Source of the DNA: Paramecium sonneborni
Taxonomy: Eukaryota; Ciliophora; Oligohymenophorea; Peniculida; Parameciidae
Assembly (NCBI GenBank): GCA_905182985.1
Contig: CAJJDN010000019.1
Location: 1 to 64,000 of the forward strand
Length of the DNA stretch: 64,000 nt
Direction: 5' to 3'
Part shown: piece by piece, positions 26,456 to 38,197 of the stretch
Layout of the letters: each line of letters opens with the position of its first letter
Position numbering within the stretch: position 1 is the first letter of the stretch
The notes under the pieces: generated by a model
The model's database searches: none
The model's input: only the letters and a program-made list of their open reading frames with translations
Told to the model about the DNA's origin: nothing
Translations under genes and position numbers: made by a program

Positions 26456-28294
26456 TCATAATTGTTTCAGCATAAAATTAATTATGTCTTGAGTCAAAAT
26501 AAAATTTTGATTTTATTTTAACTAAATATTATTCTCATTCTAAATTTCCTTTTCTACTTTTTAAAGTAGTATTTCATCTTCAAATTATACTCCTTCATCA
26601 ATATTTTCTTCATTTAAATTGAATTCTTCAATAGAAAAATTATCCAATTTAATTTTTTTAACTTTTGGAAGTAGTTCTTAAATTTCTACTAGTTCCAAAT
26701 CTGAATCCTAAATATCTGAAAATTCATCAAATATTGAATCATAATCATTTGAGCTTTTATTCAATTACTATCTTTCTGAACATTCTACCATTAAAATTTC
26801 ATCAATATTATTAGATTATTAATTAATACATATTGGATCAAAATAAGAATCCAAAATTTATAATCCTAAACCACCTTGTTTATCAAGTGAAAAGATAAAA
26901 TATTTTTTATCAAGATAAATATATTAAAATCCTCTATTTTTTAATCTTTTTGAATATATTTAACTATTTCCAATTAACATAGGAAATCCATTTAGAGTCA
27001 AATCATTTGTACCATATTAAATTGAATCATCTACTAATAAATTTGTACAAGTTCTTAAGGATGGTAAATTTTCTTTGACTTAATTAACAAGCCCACAATC
27101 AAAATTAATAAAAATAGAATTTCCATAATTTGAATAACCAATTACATTTTCTGCAGTGGAAAAGGTCTTATTTCTATTTAATTAAAAATCTTTTTATTCT
27201 AAAAAAGCTTCGAAATTTATTGTTTAATCAGTTATACTTACAAATTAAGATATTCCAGTTTCCATACAACCATGCTTTTATATATTAAATGGATTTCTTA
27301 GATTTCTTAAATCATAAAATTACAGATCTGTGTTTGTAGATAACATTATGTATTAACTTTATTAAAATTAATGAAATGAGTATATTCTATTCGTTAACAA
27401 ATTTTGTAAATCAATAGAAACAAGTACATTTGTATTTTATTTTCTTTAATCATAAAGTTAGAGTTCCTTTTAGCTTTATAAAAACAATAAATATGGATTC
27501 TTATGTAAAAATACAGATTAAATGATGTAGGCTTCAGCTTGTTATGTTGAGAATTATTTCAAAATTACATCTTCTGTTTTTAATTAACTTTTTGATAAGA
27601 TGTATAATCTATCTAATGTTTATTCATACAATATTTAATTTATATAATCAGGACTTGAATATTTCTATAAAATTAATTCAATAAAATACTTAAATTGATT
27701 TTTCATTCTCCACTACCTCTACAGTGTATAGATGTTTTAAATAATACTTATCATTTTATTTAATTAATTATGATACTCCAGTATGGTCATTCAAATAAAG
27801 GTCTTTTTCAATAAAATCTTACACTAAAAATCGATTATTACTATTACAGAATTTCCACTCTAATCTTCCTATTATAATTATTAATAATTACTCAATTTTT
27901 CTTCAAAAACATATTCAAGAATATTTAATCCTTTAAATTCAGAATTCAAAACTAAGCAATTTCTGTATTATAATGATGAAGGTGAAAATATTGATTCTGT
28001 ATTTTTAATTTATTAAATTAATTCTCTGTCAAAATGAGCTAATTTTAATTTCTCTAAGTATTAAAGATTCGAATGTAAGTCAGTTTTACTTTTGGATCTT
28101 TAGTTTTTCAATTTCTAAAATGGTTTAGGTTATATTAGATATCCAAAATATTTTTTTAGAATAGTATTCACAATTTAAATATTAGGAATTTGATTAATTA
28201 GTTGTTTGCCTTTGACTATTAATTATTAGGAATTTGATTTATCACAATTGAAACAAATTTTATCTGCCACTTAAGCTTTTTTCCTTTATTTCAT
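26456..28294 (-). CDS. hypothetical protein with possible WD-like repeats, 597 residues
   Basis: Introns at 27803-27822 (20 bases) and 27665-27689 (25 bases) leave 598 codons from ATG 28294 to TGA 26456-26458. The N-terminus has a C-x2-C pair (KICFNCDKSN) without further Cys ligands. The middle contains beta-rich pieces such as LQFYDLRNLRNPF, VIGYSNYGNSIFINF and QYIYLDKKYFIFSL, which could be degenerate propeller blades, as in some transcription-factor subunits; that is only a suggestion. The last 110 residues are strongly acidic (IFDEFSDIQDSDLELVEIQE). No signal peptide or membrane span. Divergent from the gene at 28493, with 198 bases between. Confidence 0.75.
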
Positions 28295-28492
28295 AATTAA
28301 ATATAAATATTAATTATATATATAATTACAATTTATGTAATATATCTTAAGATGCAAAATAAATAAGTTATTACATGAATTTGTATATTATGATAGAAAT
28401 TACAATAAATTTAATAGATATTATGAATTTCAATTTTTTGATTATTGAGTTGATATAAAATATAATAATGCCCTAATATTAATATAAAATTA

Positions 28493-31004
28493 ATGAAACG
28501 ACCGTAATCAGCAATAACAAGAGTTGATGATGCTAATTCAACAGCTAGTAAACTAATTAGGCCTTTAAGTGGTGTCAGTGATACAACACTTAGATTTTAG
28601 AATTCAGTTGATTAATTATTAAGCAAGGCCAATTATTCCTTATAATTAATGAATATTAATGATAGTCTCTAGTTATTTGAATAAGCATTCAAAAAAGGGG
28701 AACATCAATTATCTTCAATTAGATTAGTTAAATTAGTTGAAGATGTTGTTTTACAATTAGTTAAAGTAATTGTAAAATCAGAAGATAATCTAATATCATA
28801 ATAAATTTTGAACAGATTATTGATTTGGTGTCAAGTAAAAAATATTTAAATTAGATTCAATAATCAAATGAAGATATTATCCATATAAGGTGTCCTCCAT
28901 ATATTTAGGTTAGAGTCTTAAATGCATATGGAGATTTTTTAAGAAAATAAAATAAATATGATGAGAGTACACATTATTTATAGTTGTCTTTATAAATGCT
29001 ATCTTAATATAAATTTGATTCTTCTATTGATGAATTAGTAGGTTAAACTTATATGTTACTCTCTTCAAATTCTTTATATACTAATCATTATGCATAAGCA
29101 ATTTAAGAAGCTTAAGCTGCATTATAACATTTATAATAGGCAGCCATTTCAACAAATAAAATAACAGAAGAACTTCATGAATCAATTTGTGATACTTATA
29201 TTAATTTAGGAATTGCAAAAGAGCATGAAAAATAATTTTAAGAAGCTCATTATAATTATTATAGTAGTTTAGTTTATTCATAATAAAATTTGAATGAAAG
29301 TAAATAAATGAAGATATAACAGATTTATGATTAATTTTTATCAAGATAAGCAGCATATTTATAAAAACTACAATTTTAATAATAAAAGTCTTTAAAACAA
29401 TTTAATTCAGTAGCAGGATTTAGTCAAAAGAAACCATAATAATCAGCATTTCTTTAATAACCATTTGTTGATTTGGTTAAAAATTCAACAGATTAAACAA
29501 GTGGAAAATTAAATAGTAATTTTTTTAAAAAGAAATAAAAAATAATAAAATCTGTTGAAAGATAAAAATATAATGAAGAAAAAGCCATGTTAAAATTTAA
29601 ACCATATTTAAATAAGATGCCTTCTTAATCAAATTAAATTATAAAATTCAAACCTAATTAAATATTATTAAATAGCTAATTACCTAGACCATAATCTCCC
29701 TTTAAATAACCTTATACAAATAATGGAATTAAAATAATGAAAGTTAGCAATAAGCCAGAATATAAAATATAGAATAAAGCATTGACATCATATAAATAAG
29801 ATTTATATTTTACAAAACAATAATAAAGTTAATAATAATAGTTTTCATCATCAACTTCATAATTGAATTCTGCAAAAATACAGAATAAATAACCTTCTTA
29901 AACATAATAAACATTTTAATCAGAAATACTTTACAAAAATAAAACAAATTAATTTTTGACTTAATCTAATAATAATATTCATTAAATTCCATCAAAATTT
30001 ATTTAATATCTAGAGTAAAATATAAATGAAAGTAATTTATTAAAAAATGGAAATGTATAATTATTATAATCATATCAAAATATTCATTTACCTAGTATTG
30101 AAGTAAAATTTTAAATATCTTATAGAGTTAATCAGGAATCCAAGAGATTTATTAAGGTACCATGAGTATATACTTATTTTCATAATAAAATATTCTATAT
30201 TTCCAATATTTAGCCAGCGAAATCACAGATTAATTTGCAGTTAATTTAGGACCAAAAAAGATTAAATTGATTGGTAATAGTCTTAACGTGAGTGATGTAA
30301 ATAATTAATTTAATACAATAAATTAAAATCCATTAGGAATGAAAAATATATTGCTTAATTTTAGTGTTGAATATTTTAGATATGCAAAAATAAATTTAGA
30401 AAAGCAATCTTTTCAATTACCATATAATTAGGCAAATTAATTTTATATATATATTGCTGAATAGAATTAGAATTTATTGATATAAGTTAAAAATGATTAT
30501 GAATCTTTAGTATTTTTGGTTGATGCATTTGAAGAGAATGGTTAAATTTCAAAAGATTAAGAAATATAACCTATATTTAATCATAAATCAAACTCAGTAA
30601 TTTCAGATGAAATACATCCACTATTAGCTGAATAGATTAAATAAATTGATGAAGATGTATAACCAGTATTTGAAGAATAAGAGGAAAAGCTTGTGACATC
30701 CTAAGAATACTCTTAAGATTTTGAACCAACACCTATAATGGAAGAAATACCATAAGATAAACATATTTAAAAATCTCAGACAATGCCTTAAACTAATAAT
30801 CAGAATTAATATAATGGAATGGAGAAATTCACAATTAAAATAGAATCTGAAGATCAAAGATAATAAGTAATTGAAGTATATGCAACAGATAAAAAATAAT
30901 AATAGGATGAAGAAATTAAGGAAGAAGAAGATCATGAATTAAATGCAGCTGCATTATTAATTTAAAAGAAATTTAGAGAAAAAAAAAAGAATTTGAAACA
31001 TTGA
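28493..31004 (+). CDS. TPR-containing protein with C-terminal IQ motif, 822 residues
   Basis: Introns at 28835-28854 (20 bases) and 30104-30126 (23 bases) leave 823 codons. Residues about 40-270 are helical repeats of TPR kind (SLQLFEQAFKKGEHQLS, YAQAIQEAQAALQHLQQ, YINLGIAKEHEKQFQEAHYN). Residues about 270-520 are Gln/Ser/Asn/Lys-rich and probably disordered. A structured region follows (FAVNLGPKKIKLIGNSLNVS). After an acidic stretch the protein ends in AAALLIQKKFREKKKNLKH, an IQ motif that would bind calmodulin or a relative. A calmodulin-regulated ciliary or cortical scaffold would fit, but this is inference. The next gene starts 68 bases on. Confidence 0.82.
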
Positions 31005-31071
31005 TTGGTTATTTTATTATATAAAACATAGAATTTAATATATTGATATTAATTAAAATAAATAATATAAA

Positions 31072-31749
31072 ATGGGAGGAGATCATCATTAAGATCATGA
31101 TTCAGCAATATCACATGAAATCAAAGCTGAAGAAATTAAGAGATTATAACCATTCTATTAATAAAGATTACCATATATTTTGAGACCTTTTGCTTCATTG
31201 ATTTATCATGATATACCAAATATCAATACAGATAATTATGATCATAAATCTATTGAAAATTATAGTAAATAATGATGTGTTATTATTTTAGCTGAGTCTT
31301 AGATTATTAATAGAACTGTGTTTGCTTTACAAAAATTACAACTTTTGAATCCAAATTTCTTTACACCTTAAGAGTATTATCTTTATCAATTCTTTTAGAA
31401 ATCGTATATTATCTCCATTACCATCTGGAATAGTGTCATATACATTATAATTTACATGCTCAGCAATGAATGCAATCTATGGATTGTATTTATATAAAAC
31501 ATGGAGTTTTAATGCTAAATCTCTTGGTCTTTGGGCAGTATTTTTAGCTACTTAATAAGTTTGTTTATAATATCCAAACTTATTATGTGAAGTAAATTTC
31601 AATAATAATCAAAGACTCTCATTTAATGGCCTAGAAGAAGAAGATTGGCTAAATAATATCTTGAAATTTATGGTCCAAATTATTTCCATTAAATAATTGA
31701 TCCTAGATTCAGTGTGCACAAATTAGAAACATTAAAAAATATTGCATGA
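31072..31749 (+). CDS. small uncharacterised protein, possibly membrane-associated, 200 residues
   Basis: Three introns (31265-31291, 31374-31398, 31592-31614) leave exactly 201 codons, supporting the model. The protein begins MGGDHHQDHDSAISHEIKAE. It has a moderately hydrophobic stretch at about 115-160 (IVSYTLQFTCSAMNAIYGLY and LGLWAVFLATQQVCL) that could be two membrane segments, a basic cluster WPRRRRLAKQYL, and ends HKLETLKNIA. The small size, basic patch and hydrophobic pair resemble lineage-specific mitochondrial inner-membrane subunits, but I have no firm match. Convergent with the next gene, stops 30 bases apart. Confidence 0.8.
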
Positions 31750-31779
31750 GAGATTAATAAAATCATAAAACAAATAATT

Positions 31780-32470
31780 TCATTTTATTTTATTATTATT
31801 ATTAGTTCCAAACTTTTATTATTAATCATTCATTAGTAATTCATTTTATTTTAATACTTATATTTATTATTTTAATGCTTTATTTTCTTGTATATAAGAT
31901 TATTTTTCTAGTTCTAACTATTTTATTTCTAATTAAGAATTATCTCTATATGATATTAAATCTTCTTTTAAAGATGCATACATATTCTACATATCCTTAT
32001 GATCTTCAATAATTTGTTATAACTTTTTTTTATCAATTGATTATTAAGTGTTCTCCTTTTGATTTTATAAACCTGCATATAATAAGTTCTATTTAAATAA
32101 CTTTTATTAATATTGATAATTTGTTTCAATTCTAAGCAATATTCTTGGCTATTCTAAATCATCTTCTATAAGATTTCCATCATATTAATCATCTTTAGGG
32201 TCAAATAGAGTAATCCTATTAAATCTATTGATTATACCATCTCACAAGGTTTAATGATTTAGTTAATTATTTAGAATGAAAACTTATACTTCCTATTGTT
32301 ATACTACCATCTCTTATTATTATTTTGAATTCTTTCCCTTCAATTAAAGTTGATATTGGTAATTAAGAAATCTAATGTGTTTCATTTGTTTAAGAATTAG
32401 ATTAAATTTAGAAGTACAGCTTATGATACTAACAGCCTAAATCAATATCATACAAACTCACTTATATCAT
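31780..32470 (-). CDS. C2-like plus coiled-coil protein, 222 residues
   Basis: One intron at 32216-32237 (22 bases) leaves 223 codons, and without it the frame hits TGA. The first 110 residues look like a small beta-sandwich (FKIIIRDGSITIGSISFHSK, WITLFDPKDDQYDG, PRILLRIETNY) of C2-like type. The remainder is a coiled coil (KLQQIIEDHKDMQNMYASLK, QLEIKQLELEKQSYIQE). No membrane span. Such short C2/coiled-coil proteins occur in basal bodies and the cortex; this is a guess from layout only. Divergent from the B-box/kelch gene, 247 bases between starts. Confidence 0.75.
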
Positions 32471-32717
32471 ACCTAAAAAAATATAATTTGAAATTTTATT
32501 AATATATATTTTTTTTTTAAATTTGAACTAATATCAATTAATTAATATAAATTTAGATATAGATATAGGTTTGTTTGCTAATTAATATAAAACTTATCTT
32601 ATTCTTAATTTAGATTTTAAGAAATATATTCTTAAACTGTTTCATAAGTAATAAAATATTTTAATTTATAAATGATAAGTAAAAAATAAAAAAATAAATT
32701 GATTGATTTAATTGATC

Positions 32718-34463
32718 ATGCGCGCATCAACTAGAAAATCCAAATTAGTAAAAGATTTAAACCTACCAACAATTCATAATAAGTCAACTCCTAAAAGAAA
32801 TTTGAGTTCAGGATAAACAAATTTAAAAGCATAATTTTCGAAATGCTCATAATGTGGTGAAGTCTCTATACCAGTTTGTTGTGTTAATTGTTATATATTA
32901 TTATGCATTAATTGTGGAATTACTCATTCTAAATAATATTAATCTCATAATGTAACAAATTTTAAGGAAGCATTTATTTTACTGTATGATGAAGTTAAAA
33001 TCTTAGATGATAATATTAAAATTATTAATTAAAACATTAATAAAAAGAACATCAATCTTAAGAATTAGATTAATTGTTAATTATTTGAGGATAACTTATA
33101 AAAAATATTATCGTTAAGAAGATAAGTTGAATAATAAATTTCAAATTTTTTCGATAAAATTTATAACCAATATATTTGTATATGGAATAACTTCATAGAA
33201 TTATGGGGATCAAATAAAACATTTTTGGATAGATTGAATTAATTTTAGTTTAAGATTGAATAATTTTTATAGAATGAACTATAAGATTAATTAACATTAG
33301 TTGAATAATTATTTAAAGAGAAATTAATATAATCATCTAAATCCTTATTGAATTAATATGAAAAAAGAGAGTAACTATTATCAAAAGATGAGATTTCAAC
33401 AATATATCCTCCTAGATTGCTTATTGATTTAAATTGCATAATAAAATAAAATTTGTAGCTTTTTTAAATGGTTTAACTTTTAGATTGGTATGAAGATGCT
33501 AAAGAAGAATTATATAGCATAAAAGGATCTGATTGGTAGAGTGTACCTTTAATACCGACTTTTGCAAAAATTATGTATTTGTATGATTTAGAAACATAAG
33601 AATATTAAATAGGTGAATTTTAAGATTTAAGACATTAGTAAATACCTTAATTTTTGAAAACAGTATTTTTAAATGATGGAACTGCTTATATAGTTGGTGG
33701 ATCTGATTCTAAAGGAAATCCAGTTAGATCAATGTTAAAATGTAAAGATGGAGACCTAACAAATTTAGCACCATTACCAAAAGCTAAAAATCCATCTAAT
33801 GGATTAATTGTTTATGATGAATACATTTATGTTATTGGAGGTCTCAAAATAATTGAAGATAAATTATAATGGACTAAAACTTGTGAGAAATATTCTATTC
33901 GATTAAATAAATGGTATAATATTGAACCAATGAATTATCCAAAACCTAATTAATCTATCTATAGATTAAATTAATATATATATGCTATTGGATTTCAATA
34001 ACATGAATTCATAAATTTTGAAAGATATGACATAAATGAAGAAAAATGGAGTTTAATTACTCTATCTAAAACTTCATTAAATCCATTTTTATTTGGAGGA
34101 GGATTTTCTTCTATATAAATTAATTAATTTTAAGCTTTATTATTTGGAGGAAAGTAATGGAGAAGAAAATTCATTGATGATGAAAGAGAATTTTATTAAG
34201 ATGATGAAATTATTAGAACTGTATTTTGTTATGATTCTATTTAAAACTCTTTTATTAGTTTAGGAGATTGTTTACCAGGAACAGGAGTATCTTATGGAGA
34301 ATTTTAACCTATCTGTTATAAAGATAAAATATTACATTTTGAAGCTCCTATTTCAAAATAAAGAAAACTACATTAATGGTTATAAATTATTAATGTAGTT
34401 TAATTTTAATTTGTAAATCAAGTCTTAGAAACTGAAATCATATAAATTTTAACTCCAGATTGA
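32718..34463 (+). CDS. B-box zinc finger and kelch-repeat protein, 581 residues
   Basis: A single frame of 582 codons without introns. Residues about 43-77 form a B-box: KCSQCGEVSIP, CCVNCYILLCINC and a following H...H pair (THSKQYQSH). Residues about 85-250 are a coiled coil. Residues about 305-500 form kelch-like blades: TAYIVGGSDSKGNPV, IYVIGGLKIIEDK, IYAIGFQQHEF and ALLFGGKQWRR. The B-box/coiled-coil/propeller order is that of TRIM-type proteins without the RING, so ubiquitin-ligase activity is not implied. The propeller probably binds a protein partner. The neighbour at 34515 starts 51 bases after the stop. Confidence 0.88.
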
Positions 34464-34514
34464 AATATTTGTAAATATGCATAAACATTTTTATAAAAAT
34501 TTAATTTACTAAAT

Positions 34515-35939
34515 ATGTACAAATTTCTGAGTACTATTGAAAAAATTGATATATTTGGAGTTCCAATAACTCTTCTCACATATAAAAATGAACCAAAGTT
34601 TCAGAGTAAAATGGGTGGAATTATTTCTATATCTTTAGCAAGTCTAAGTTTTACATACTTTTTGTATATAATAATTATGTGGATAAATAATGAAATAACT
34701 CCTAATGTTAGTTCTAAATAATAAACTACTGGATATGCAGAATTTGAATGGAATGAATCTCTAATTTAATTGGCTTTAGAAGATTTTGGTAGTAAAATTG
34801 ATCCTTTTAGATAAATAGATAATATAATTACTCCTTTGTTATTTAAAATCTCTGGGAGCACTATCAATGAAGATCCAACACCTTATTTTAGTATGGATAG
34901 TAATCCTCTGACTTTCATATTAAAAAATGGTTCTTTAATTCTAAATAATGCTTTTGACGCGGATGAATAACATAAAGAAATGAAATAATATTTATTAGTA
35001 TTTGCAACTTGTTCTAATAGTTATTCAATACCTGGGAGAATTTGTGCAGATGATGAAACAATTAAAAATTATATATCATAGTCGCATGGATTCATGTTTT
35101 TAACAATAAGATTAAATCAATTAAATTATGTAACTAGATAATTAGAGCTTTTTGCTAAATAATATTATTTAGCTTTTAATCCTCAAAGACCAATCTATTC
35201 TCAAGTTATGTTGAAATAATAAGAGACTATTATTGATGATGGTGTACTTTTCAAAAATTATTAACATTATTATTTTTTAAATAATTATGAACTCATAAAT
35301 TAAGAAGTTGATAATTTATTTATGTCAAAGGTTGTATAATTTATGTCCAAAAATAAATATAATTTAGAAATCTTGAATTCTTATTTATTTAGGATAGATA
35401 ACATTTCAATTGTAGAAGAAGTTACTATGCCAAAATTAGGTTCAATTCTTGCATAAATTGGTTCAATTGTTTAATTAATTTTTATGTTGAAATATGCTGC
35501 CATATTTTATAACAATAAATTATTAGAAAATGAATTGTTACATGATATTATTACTATGTATTATCCTGAATTCAAAGAAGTTTCATTGAATGTTTTTAAT
35601 TAATTTGAAATTATAATAGATGAGAAGGAAAAATTAAAAAATGATATATAAAATATAAAGAAAAAATATTAAGCTTTGCTGCGAGGAGCGAAAGAAAAAT
35701 GTCGACTTAATAATATACTTTATGAAATTTCAAGAATATAATTTATTTTATAATAGCAATTTGGAAATTAAGCATTATCATTAAGTCATTAATTAGGGGC
35801 AAAATTAAATGAAAAATAATTAGAAGAATAGAGTCTAAAAGATTCAAATCGAGCAATTGTTAAACCAGTTGATTCTTTTGGATTTGAGAGACGCTGTTCT
35901 TCTGTTGAACCATTAGAAATCTTATTGAAGTAGTAATGA
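34515..35939 (+). CDS. two-membrane-segment family protein 2, 474 residues
   Basis: One intronless frame of 475 codons. It begins MYKFLSTIEKIDIFGVPITL, has a membrane segment at about residues 34-54 (GGIISISLASLSFTYFLYII), a large middle domain, and a second segment at about 305-330 (PKLGSILAQIGSIVQLIFML). It then has MYYPEF and ILYEISRIQFILQQQFG, with SHQLGAKL near the end. The layout and motifs match the proteins at 24908 and 52137. Function unknown. The C-terminal cytosolic part is basic with a Ser-rich end. Confidence 0.88.
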
Positions 35940-36293
35940 AAAAAGAAGAGTTATTTTTTTAAGTGGAAGTATAATTATTAACTTTTAGAGATAATAAATG
36001 TTAACTACTTAATAATTTTATTACATAAAGAAGTTTTCTTTTTAATATTAGTTCTATTGTTCATTTTTTGTATTTCTTTATGAATTATATGAATTAATTA
36101 ATTTTTGAAACATTTCTAACTAAAAAAACAATTTAGAAATTATAGTGTGATATTTTAAATTATAAAGAAATATATAAATAAATTAATTGAAGTTGGTTTG
36201 CTATTATAATTCTAAAAAAAATGATTTTGTTTAAAGATATATATATTTAAAACAAAAACTAAAAAATGAAAATTATTAAAAAAATAAGTAATA
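35940..36293. other. intergenic region
   Basis: 354 bases of AT-rich sequence between two same-strand genes. No ORF, RNA or repeat that I can support. It probably contains the promoter of the RNA-binding protein gene. Confidence 0.5.
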
Positions 36294-37473
36294 ATGTTTA
36301 GCTACTCTTTGCCCAATTTACCTGATTCTCTAAATTTTTCAAACTTATTAATGCTAACATTAACAGCACCACCCTCAAATTTGAATCCAGAATATTTTAG
36401 TTCACTCATGAGCCAGTAAATGAATTCTTTAAAATATTAAGGTATGGACCTGTTGTTCATGTAAAAATATTAAATCGATCTTTAATGGAATGTAAAGTTT
36501 TGGTAGAGATGGCTAATATTGAAGCAGCTAAAAATGCCAAAAAATCATTAGATTAGTTATCTTCAAATTTTATCAAATGTTCTTACTATTAAGATGATAA
36601 ATTAATACCACATGGTTCATTTACTATAGGATCATATGAAACTATTGAAGATACAACTTCAAGTACGTTTAAAAATAGGCATTCCACATCTATAAATGAT
36701 AGTATTATATTTAATAATAAAATTAGTCATATAAGATGGAGACTCTAAACCATAGAGTGCAACTGTATTACCAATAAGTTAAAAACTTATTCAATCTTAA
36801 AAAAATATATAATCAACAAAAACAGTTTGTTTAAATGGTATTTCGGGAAAAGACTTAGATGCATAGAAATTATACAATATCTTTAGCAATTTCGGTAATG
36901 TAGATAAAATTATTTTAATAAAGTAATTTTTTTTATATTATTTAAAGTTTAAAGAATTTTGCTTTAATAAAATACTTAAAAGAAGATCAGGCTTGTTTCG
37001 TTTATTAGAATTGTCAGAATTTACAATTTTTCGAAAGTTCTTTAACAATTACATTCGCTGCAGATGATTCAATTGAAAAATTAGTTGGTCTAGATACATT
37101 ATATAGAGAATAAGACTATTATGTTGGATCTGAAAACACTGATAGGTAATTTATAGAAAAATCAATTTTAGATTCAATGCAAATAATAAAATGATTTTAT
37201 TGGCTCCTAGCCAAGTTCTTCATATCTCTAATCTAAAAAAAATGTCATCCAATGCTGAAACTATGTGGGACATCTTTTCAGAATATGGCGTTGTTGAAGT
37301 ATTTTACTAAAATAATTAATTAGGCTGTAAAAGTTTTGAACTCATAATTTAAATTTATGTGTTTAATCAAAATGGAAACTTTAAAGCAAGCTTTAGAAGT
37401 AATGGCTCTAATGCATAATGAAGAAGTGGATGGAAGAAACATTTAAATTTCATTCACTAAAGCCAAAATTTGA
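36294..37473 (+). CDS. PTB/hnRNP-L-like RNA-binding protein, 350 residues
   Basis: Five introns (36416-36441, 36702-36726, 36923-36947, 37146-37171, 37299-37323) leave 351 codons. RNA-recognition motifs are visible: the first near residues 18-90 (LMLTLTAPPSNLNPEYFSSL, SQYGPVVHVKILNRSLMECK, ANIEAAKNAKKSLDQL). The second starts near 150 (KTVCLNGISGKDLDAQKLYN, FSNFGNVDKIILI). The last, about 265-350, is VLHISNLKKMSSNAETMWDI, FSEYGVVEAVKVLN and GRNIQISFTKAKI. The lack of aromatic RNP1 residues and the alternation of domains resemble polypyrimidine-tract-binding protein and hnRNP L, which act in splicing and mRNA handling. The ortholog is not certain. Confidence 0.88.
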
Positions 37474-37723
37474 TTATAATAAGAAAATATTTTAATTAAT
37501 TAATTATTATTATATATTAATAATAATTATCATAATTAACAATTTTTTTCTGATTATGATCTTAATTATAATAATATATAATAATTATTATAAAAATTGA
37601 TTAATTATTATGATGCAAGATCATTTGTAAGGATTACCACAAATAATCCATGACGCATGATTATTTGCTATTAAGCTAAATCTTCAAATCTTTTTTCTCT
37701 TTAAATAATTCCTTATATTTCAA

Positions 37724-38179
37724 ATGAATTGCTTAAATTACTTTGATCAAAGCCTTCTTCTATAGTAACAATTGATTCTACAACAGTTGTTAATTTATAA
37801 TTGGATGATGAAGTATTTCTAAATGTTAATCATTAGAGCCTCTTAAAATCAAAATATCCAAACTTCAAAGATATAAATTCAAAAATTAGAAGAAATAGAA
37901 ACATCTTATTCCTAATTTTCTAAGCATGATGACACTAATCCTATTCAGTCATAAAAAGAATAAAATAAAAATTCTAAATTACTTAAAATAGAGTAGAAAA
38001 AAGTAATCAAGAAAGCAAAGAAATAAAAAAATGAAATTGCTTAAATAGATGAACTTCCTAAAAAGAAGAAAGTGTTTCTTTCAATGATGGACATTAAATA
38101 AGCACATTATAAATAGTAAAAATCAAATAATATATTTTAGATTCAAAGCTTAAAGCAAACAAGATAACTAAAAAATTGA
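37724..38179 (+). CDS. small basic hypothetical protein, 151 residues
   Basis: An open frame of 152 codons from ATG 37724 to TGA 38177-38179. The C-terminal half is rich in Lys and Gln with nuclear-signal-like clusters (QKKVIKKAKKQKNEIAQ, LPKKKKVF). The N-terminal half is less convincing, because other frames there also read well and an intron such as GTAACA...CAG near 37775-37796 may be used. I am fairly confident of the C-terminal half and unsure of the start. It converges with the next gene, stops 18 bases apart, a spacing typical of real gene pairs here. Confidence 0.45.
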
Positions 38180-38197
38180 TGCTGAATTAGTTGATCC

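Noticed and set aside
30624..30935. Minus-strand hydrophobic ORF (103 codons)
   Set aside because: It lies antisense to the acidic, Glu/Gln-rich tail of the TPR/IQ gene, whose complement reads as Phe/Leu. A shadow frame.
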